The translations under genes were made by a program, and so were the position numbers. From Pisaster brevispinus (lineage: Eukaryota; Echinodermata; Asteroidea; Forcipulatida; Asteriidae), in the NCBI GenBank assembly GCA_023634235.1, contig JAMKCF010000006.1, forward strand, positions 3,562,921-3,626,920: DNA of 64,000 nucleotides. The letters run 5' to 3'. Shown here piece by piece: positions 59,401 to 64,000 of the stretch (positions are counted from its first letter, which is position 1; the number at the start of each line of letters is the position of its first letter). The notes beneath the pieces are model-generated. The model did no database searches and was not told where the DNA came from. It was given only the letters and a program-made list of their open reading frames with translations.

Positions 59401-61545
59401 TATTATAGTTGGTATCATCATACACAGGCACAAATGCATGAAGATCAAATAGTGTTACTTCTGTGTTGTTTTCTCTGAGTGTTTTTCGGAAGAGAAGTAA
59501 TTTTCCACCCATTTTTAATGCTAAGAATCCGTGGGGGGGGGGGGGGGGGGCTTGGCTCGGAAGAGCCACCATTCCAGCAAATTGAAACATTTAATTTTAA
59601 TTGTTTCATTCACCAATGTATGTTTAAAACGCATTGTTTACCCGTTGATTCCAGAGTCTCGAGGAAGAACTCTGCAAGCACTTCAAACTGAAATCGAGTC
59701 CATGTAATTCATTTACATTTTTCGTATTGAAAGAAAGGATTGGATTAATTTTTTTAAGTGCTAGTAGAATCAGAATTTAGACAGCAGAAACAATCATACA
59801 CCTCGCAGCCATTGCATCAGGCAACTGTTTTACGAGTTAGTTAAGTAACATTGACAAAGCCTATTGAGTATATTCAAATATAAAAAAAGAAAAACGAACC
59901 CCAAAACTCCAAGTACTCCAAACAAGATTTTGTGGTTATTAATTTTTGGAGCATTTACCAATCTATTTCAAACTCACGGGTAAGGCCTACAAAGGGCTAA
60001 GAAACTAATGGTCTGGTACCTTTCATTTTGCAAAATGAGTGCATGTATGATTAGTATTTTCGACAGAGGGAAGGGGTACATTCCCAACTGTATGACACTG
60101 TCCTAATAGACTTCACGTAAAAAAAACAAAAACAAAAAAACACACTTCAAAGGTGAGGTCATAGGTTGGTAAGTACTCAACAAATTAATAGCCACAAAAA
60201 CTTACTTGGTGAGAAGCACTGCAGCTGCTGATAGTATAAACTATTTTTAGAAAGGATTCCCTTCGAAGTAATATGGCTCGGATAAATTGTTCACCCCCAA
60301 ACATTTGAATCTGAGAAAAGATTCATGCATAAATCGTTTCTCAGATTTCTGAGGGTTGGTGTCCGTCCGCAAAGGCTACGGCCAGTGATGCGGTTGATGC
60401 CGGCTGTCACCTTGCTTTACGTGGATGGATTCAACGTTCTTGTGAATATATCTTGACAGCTTTTTTGCTATTTTCTCTCAGCCGAAACTTTTACATGTGA
60501 CTTCTATTGTATATTTCTTTATAATTTGGCTATGAATCAGCATTTCATTGAAAAAAAAACAAAAAACCAACCAACCGACGACCTTACCTTTAAACCCGCA
60601 GTGGTTTACTTCACAGCCTGGGTACCAAACATGGGTGTTTGCATCGTGTACGGACCGTAAGTATTTAGACAACTGCGAACCGAGTTGTTTGTATAAGCAG
60701 ACATAATTTACATTTGTCTACAGAGTGCATTTTTTATATTCTAAGTGACAACAAGAAGTCAGGCGGAAGCTTCTTTGTTCTGTGTGAGACCAATCAAGGT
60801 TTTCCCGCGCCAAATTCCAGTAATTAACAGCACTAGAGCCCGAGTAAAAAAAAACCCAAAACAAAACACACTATTAGGCTTGTTTTTTTCGACAACTCTT
60901 AAGTCAAGTTTCCAGGGAGAGAAGTAATAAAGTCCTCGTGCCACTGGTTGAGACCGGAGACAATTCTCTGGCAAATAATACTGACTGGAGAAATATCCGT
61001 TGAATTACCGCTTGAAGTCCTAGGATAACAAAGCGTCACGCGTCCAATGAAGTCGCCACAGGCGTGTCTCGAGCTAAGCAGCGATTTCACAGAGAGGGCG
61101 TGAAGGGCTGATATTTCAGTAAGGCAGCCTTCTCGCCATGTTAATATAGACATTATCACTTTAAAAAACAACAGTTTGTTTGCCAGCGAACAATCAATTT
61201 GAAACTCAAAAAGAAATCACGTACTGAATAAACAATACATAATACAAGTTGTTTTCTTGTTGTGTCAACGTCAGTTCAAAAACTGAAAATTACACAGTCA
61301 CATTTATTTTCCGATGGACAGAATGTATGGAATCGATGTTATTGCAACTACAGACCTCCAAAGTAAAACATTGTCAATCGAACGTATCAAAAGAAATATT
61401 TATATTTAAATAAAGCAATAAATGAATTTTTCCCCGTAAGGATCTACAATGTCTTACCTCGCCGTGGCATTTCTTCCTCTGTTGGTATTAATTTGTAACA
61501 AAGGATTGACTCACCATTATTTGTCTTTCCTGGTACCACAGCCAT
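43835..61545 (-). CDS. Putative small membrane protein, three exons in phase 1
   Basis: Exon 1 is 61458-61545 (ATG at 61545; MAVVPGKTNNGESILCYKL, ending EEEMPRR; donor GTAAGA). Exon 2 is 44876-45010 (acceptor gattgcag, donor GTAAGC). Exon 3 is 43835-44004 (acceptor atccccag, stop TAA). All junctions are phase 1. The joined product is about 130 residues. Residues 30-45 (GLAWLLVFLMVSTVCL) look like a membrane anchor, followed by a Cys-rich piece with CHADRRCTVKGC and then a hydrophobic-alternating tail (DKILICLSASQFVEVIVAAG). The cytosolic acidic/basic N-tail EEEMPRR before the anchor suggests a type II topology. Extra exons are possible (50653-50829; alternative end 38705-38841). The 16-kb first intron and lack of a known domain keep confidence low. 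I do not recognise a family. Confidence 0.33.
44737..44800. repeat. Purine-rich GAA/GAC and (CAA)n simple repeats
   Basis: An imperfect (GAA/GAC)n tract is followed by (AAC)n. The serine-rich open frame on the - strand here is only a shadow of this simple sequence. Confidence 0.8.
45740..45893 (+). promoter_or_regulatory. Promoter-like region before the 45894 exon
   Basis: In order it contains CCAAT and its inverse around 'ccaatccggtgattgg', the palindromic E-box 'atcacgtgat' and a CRE-like 'ttgacgtcc'. No TATA box is evident. Confidence 0.35.
45894..45969 (+). CDS. Candidate first coding exon (25 codons + 1 base)
   Basis: 'aaagATGGAGG' starts MEDQLLLFLNTTLGDRTATV and then LEIFQ, and ends at a strong donor 'CAAG|GTAAGT' in phase 1. 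No in-phase partner exon is evident in the next 2 kb. Because it sits between inverted repeats, it may be the first exon of the parent transposon's protein, or a host exon. Family not recognised. Confidence 0.4.
46943..47045 (+). mobile_element. Truncated GCCCAATTTC-family element
   Basis: 'gtccaatttcacaaagctgt', then 'ttagcaacaaaaatctgcaa' and 'ggggtaccactcacagcgat' follow the left half of the 26789-26977 element. The right inverted end is missing. Confidence 0.6.
47658..50652. other. Intergenic or intronic stretch, no gene supported
   Basis: It contains poly-G (49335-49349) and poly-C (about 49835-49850) runs, (CA)n, and an isolated - strand piece near 49442-49535 with a GTAAGT-like donor but no compatible phase. 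No feature is supported. Confidence 0.4.
50653..50829 (-). CDS. Candidate cassette exon (58 codons, phase 1-1)
   Basis: On the - strand, the acceptor 'tttttttttccaccag' is followed by GLKDVQTILNLKAMLVQEYN, then HFTLYFVDRITAQTIL, ending NNKMINYGK at a weak donor 'AAAG|GTCGGC'. Both ends are phase 1, so it could be inserted between the 61458 and 45010 exons without breaking frame. The order helix then strands gives a globular look, distantly like a ubiquitin-fold domain, but I cannot assign a family. Confidence 0.28.
51595..51815 (-). mobile_element. SINE family B (- strand copy)
   Basis: On the - strand: 'actcaagctctggtgtttct', 'gagtgcgggttcgagtccaa', 'gtccctaagcaagacacttg', then 'gtgtgttgtgtaatgcacgt'. 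It is the same arrangement as at 26440-26690. Confidence 0.75.
51843..51945. repeat. Simple C/A-rich tract
   Basis: A run of C then A, followed by CAAAA/CCCAAAA-type simple sequence. The lysine- or phenylalanine-rich frames here are low-complexity shadows. Confidence 0.9.
51995..52391. mobile_element. ~397-bp near-complete palindromic element
   Basis: The left arm (gctctggaagtgctatccaa, then cttgttgagatcctg, then cggcaggatgatgacatc) matches the reverse complement of the right arm (gctctggaaatgccatccga, then catgttgagatcctg, then ctgcaggatgatgctgac) for about 100 bp. The interior repeats the motif ggatgtcgtcatc in both orientations at least five times. Confidence 0.85.
52392..53044. other. 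Upstream region of the 53045 exon
   Basis: It is mostly AT-rich. Close to the exon, 'ctttatttataagtc' (about 52989-53003) is a TATA-like box roughly 50 bp before the ATG. Nothing else is recognised. Confidence 0.35.
53045..53149 (+). CDS. Candidate first coding exon (35 codons)
   Basis: 'ttgacATGGCC' has a good start context. The frame reads MAESKLHNQQSSDNEATFF, then SPAPNDRRAALAAILL, and ends at a strong donor 'CTT|GTAAGTC' in phase 0. An upstream TATA-like sequence supports a transcription start. The polar N-tail followed by RRAALAAILL could lead into a membrane segment in the next exon. No following exon was identified in the remaining 11 kb, so the gene may continue beyond the window. 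Not recognised. Confidence 0.42.
53150..55021. other. Intergenic or intronic stretch, no gene supported
   Basis: It includes a poly-G run near 53180, a purine-rich GAA tract (54420-54480) and no convincing exon. Confidence 0.4.
55022..55409 (-). mobile_element. Five-member inverted-repeat family, copy 4
   Basis: On the - strand it carries the family order: 'agaaaggattcccttcgaag', 'gattcatgcataaatcgttt', 'gggttggtgtccgtccgcga', 'ctgcggccagagatgcggtt' and 'tattcagctgaaacttttca'. The outer motif 'ggcaaggccatag' matches the family terminus. Confidence 0.75.
55440..56262 (+). mobile_element. Decayed LINE, reverse-transcriptase C-terminal end and 3' tail
   Basis: A broken frame reads LANALENIQRRFTSACF near 55580-55630, the 'L..IQRRFT' motif found after the RT domain of CR1/L2-like LINEs. 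The piece ...RTNSFKPSIFNYCPYIL follows in another segment, resembling the family's 'WNSLP' region. The end is 'gcctgaatgaatgaataaat', a typical LINE 3' terminus. Stop codons and frame changes show it is dead. Confidence 0.6.
56375..56412. repeat. (TTG)n microsatellite
   Basis: Pure TTG repeat of about 12 units. Confidence 0.95.
56413..58676. other. Intergenic stretch, no gene supported
   Basis: The longest open frame (57475-57915, 146 codons) begins at GTG and shows no domain; its end is A-rich simple sequence. I do not call a gene. Confidence 0.4.
58677..58716. repeat. (GA)n-rich microsatellite
   Basis: Imperfect GAGA/GGGA repeat of about 40 bp. Confidence 0.9.
58717..60148. other. Intergenic stretch, no gene supported
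   Basis: It contains an 18-base poly-G run at 59533-59550. Bases 59090-59330 look like a decayed short element ('caacagctctcctgtgctct', ending 'aaaggtataccttcccttt'). No coding exon is seen. Confidence 0.4.
60149..60591 (+). mobile_element. Five-member inverted-repeat family, copy 5 (most complete)
   Basis: Its ends are 'aaaggtgaggtcataggttg' and, inverted, 'aaaggtaaggtcgtcggttg'. The interior holds the palindrome around 'gattcatgcataaatcg' (60305-60345) and the shared motifs of the family. Length 443 bp, non-coding. Confidence 0.8.
60592..61457. other. Putative intron, open frame of unknown meaning
   Basis: A 90-codon - strand frame at 61171-60899 contains CYPRTSSGNSTDISPVSII and LNQWHEDFITSLPGNLT, but no splice sites or start that I trust. 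It may be chance. Confidence 0.3.
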
Positions 61546-61631
61546 GATTCTGTTTTTGGGGAGGATCTGTCCGATCTGACTTTGATCAGCCACTCTAGGT
61601 GTCTCTCGCTACTGTCTTGAGCTGGCACACA

Positions 61632-61640
61632 GATATATAA
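61632..61640 (-). promoter_or_regulatory. TATA-like box for the - strand first exon
   Basis: On the - strand 'ttatatatc' lies about 87 bp upstream of the ATG at 61545, a normal distance for a TATA promoter with a short leader. Confidence 0.45.
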
Positions 61641-62847
61641 GAAAAGCGTTGGGACTCAGTCCAGTTGCGCACTGTCCTTGCGTTAAGGTGAAATGCGAAT
61701 CAGCGAATGTGATCTGTATTCATTACACGACAGGGGAAAAGCACAGTTTTTATCGGTGTGTACAACTCTTAGAATTTCACGTCATCGAAGCTTGTAAAAG
61801 AAGATGAAAGTCAGATCTTGGTAAACACAGCTACTAGGGAACTTGGGAGTATCTGCAGTCGTTACGATTCAACACAAATAACGACTCCACAAATACCTAC
61901 CAGGAAGATGTACGCACAGTTGTCATTATAAGGAACGGTAGTGTGTTATACTCCTACACTATAAAAATGATATGATAATCAAAACCAGGCCCTAGGTAAA
62001 TTCATTCACTGGCTGTGATCCAATACTTAATGCTAATAGGAATTAATATTGTGGTCTCATTTCGTTATTAAAGGATAACTTATTGAAATCTTTATCAGTT
62101 TTATTTTTTATACTCGTTAGAATAATGGGGGGGGGGGAAGGGTATATTGACTTGAAGCCAACAAAAGTCAAAACTGCTTTATCCCACTACGTTTTTCTTT
62201 GACTCGCGAGATATTCCTTTTGAAACTTGTCATTACCTAGTAGACAGTATTTAATTTTAAATAGCTCACTATTTCTTGCATAACACACACACAAAAAAAC
62301 ACACCAAAAAACCCCAAAAGTACAACCGTAATTTACGAAAGTTGAGAGTAAACTTTCTCGGATTTTGTTGCGTCACCATGGGCAACCTATAAGGTCATCT
62401 TGCTTCAACAAGCAAAGATACACATTGATCGTTGGCCAATCAGCGTTAAGAATCGAAATGCGTCAGGCAATATTTTACCATTCATGCACTTCTATGCTTC
62501 GTAGAGGTTTAATGATGAATGGCATGGATTAGCAACTGTTCCTTTATTAACAGTCGACAATTTTGCCAGAGTGTTCTTTATCCGCGAACCGCAAAAAATA
62601 ATGAACAAGTAAAAATAAATAAATAATAAAGTTTTTTTGTTGGGAGCTTGTCAGAAGTTATACTCAATGGATATTATCAGAAACTTATATTTAGAATGGA
62701 GAAGTGTATCGCCTTGAAATGTGATTTAAAAACAAAACAAAGCAAAAACAAAACAAAGCAAAAACAAAACAAAAAACAGTAGTTACGTAAAATACAAATA
62801 TTCATATCTCAAGAAGCCACTGGGGAAACTGACTGGGTAAATGTATT
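61641..62847. other. Upstream DNA, nothing recognised
   Basis: AT-rich. It includes a (CAAAA)n-type tract at 62731-62776. No exon or RNA gene is supported. Confidence 0.45.
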
Positions 62848-62960
62848 GACAAAATAGGGAGACCGCCAACATAGGGCTAGATTTTAGCTCAGTTGGTAGA
62901 GAGCCGGCACATTAATACGGAGGTCGTTGGTTCAAATCAATGTAGAATTTGTCATTTGAA
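62848..62960 (+). mobile_element. SINE family A (copy 4, short)
   Basis: 'aatagggagaccgccaacat', 'tagctcagttggtagagagc' (A-box) and 'gaggtcgttggttcaaatca' (B-box) follow the family order. The body is missing. Confidence 0.75.
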
Positions 62961-63495
62961 AGTATATATTTTATATACTTTTCAATACTGAGATCGCGTT
63001 TATGCAAATTTTAATAATATAAAAGGAAAGTTGGATTGGGGGAACAGTTAGGGAAAGTTGGTTTATTTCCCTGCCTTTTAACTATGTGGACCCGGTTCTA
63101 AGCCGCCTTCAGTCCCGCTTATCAGTACCCACATTGGTTTTCCTTACTTGGGGGGGGGGATCCTCCCACTTTTAAAAACTTAACATTCTTTACCGGTTTG
63201 TCTACACATGTGCGTGTTTTGTTTTCACTACTACTCACCAGGTGTCTTCCATTGTCTAACAGTGCTGTCGCTTTTGAGTTCATTATACGAACGATTTTTT
63301 TCAATAAATACAATACCTAAGACGTAAATGTAAGGTCATGTACATCGGTGTGTCTTTAATATTTTGTATATAATGAGATAATATTTAAAAGTACCCGGTA
63401 CCCTGCGGTGTTGATGTTGTAATTGGCTGATATGCAGCCTACCGCTCCTTGTGACTTATATGTGCTGCACTGTGACCCAAACGCCTAGCCTAGGA

Positions 63496-63701
63496 CCCAA
63501 TTTCATAGAGCTGCTTAAGTACCAAAAAAAAAAAAAAATAAATAAATAAATAAATAAGCTAAGCACAACATCATTATGCCTACCAAAGTAAGGCTACCAG
63601 CCAAAATACCATGCCACATGTGCAATTTATGACTGGTATCCTGCTCATTTCCGTTTGGCAGGCAATTGTTAAGCACTATTTTCTGTTCTATGAAATTGGG
63701 C
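63496..63701. mobile_element. GCCCAATTTC-family inverted-repeat element, copy 2
   Basis: The left end 'cccaatttcatagagctg' is mirrored by the right end 'tctatgaaattggg'. A poly-A/(AAAT)n expansion sits just inside the left end. Confidence 0.75.
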
Positions 63702-64000
63702 GCAGATCTTGTACCACATAGCCAGGGCCTTCTGGCACCGGGTTGGGGTTACATTTAGGTTGGGGCTACATTGGAAGTCTTTGGCTATAGGCCTACATAG
63801 GCGTTGCACAGACGTTACATAACAGTCGTTTGAATATATTTGTATTAATTTTTCTCAGACGATTCAGGGACAAAATAAACTGTCAAAGACCCTCACGGTT
63901 TTGTGGCCGCCGAGCTTTCAGGTAGTTATAACTTTTAAAGTAAATCTTCTTTAACTACAAATGAAAATGAAAACCCCCCCAAAAACAAGCATAGACGAGA

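Overview
The window is eukaryotic nuclear DNA from an invertebrate animal. It has spliced genes with GT-AG introns, AT-rich intergenic DNA, many short poly-C/poly-G tracts, tRNA-derived SINEs, short inverted-repeat transposons and LINE 3' ends. The repeat style suggests a marine deuterostome, probably an echinoderm. That is an inference from general appearance, not from a marker gene.

Positions 1-20397 form one composite structure. Its two ends carry a 58-bp inverted repeat (about 93% identical). Inside are several copies of a ~200-bp module, an 18.4-kb array of a 27-bp GC-rich unit (about 681 copies, no variant seen), and four tRNA-like modules at the array's right edge. The array is more than a quarter of the window. 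The very long open frames over it are a by-product of the repeat: no stop codon exists in any of its six frames.

Positions 20819-30288 hold the one gene I recognise with confidence. It is TTI2, the TELO2-interacting protein 2 of the TTT co-chaperone complex, on the + strand. Ten exons join in consistent phase and end at a stop codon; a tiny two-codon first exon is proposed just right of the satellite structure. Its introns hold SINEs, three inverted-repeat elements, a 78-bp tandem repeat and an element with 145-bp internal repeats.

From about 30.8 kb to the end the DNA is gene-poor. I see isolated exon-like pieces: two + strand first exons (45894 and 53045), and on the - strand a first exon (61545-61458) that joins in phase to exons near 44.9 and 44.0 kb to encode a small possible membrane protein. 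Alternative or extra - strand exons lie near 50.7, 40.4 and 38.8 kb. The rest is mostly transposon debris: a hAT-like element with an 8-bp target duplication, a five-copy family with a conserved internal palindrome, a 2.1-kb inverted-repeat element, a 400-bp palindrome, two LINE 3' ends and several SINEs.

The most unusual feature is the essentially perfect 18.4-kb minisatellite inside an inverted-repeat element placed directly in front of TTI2.
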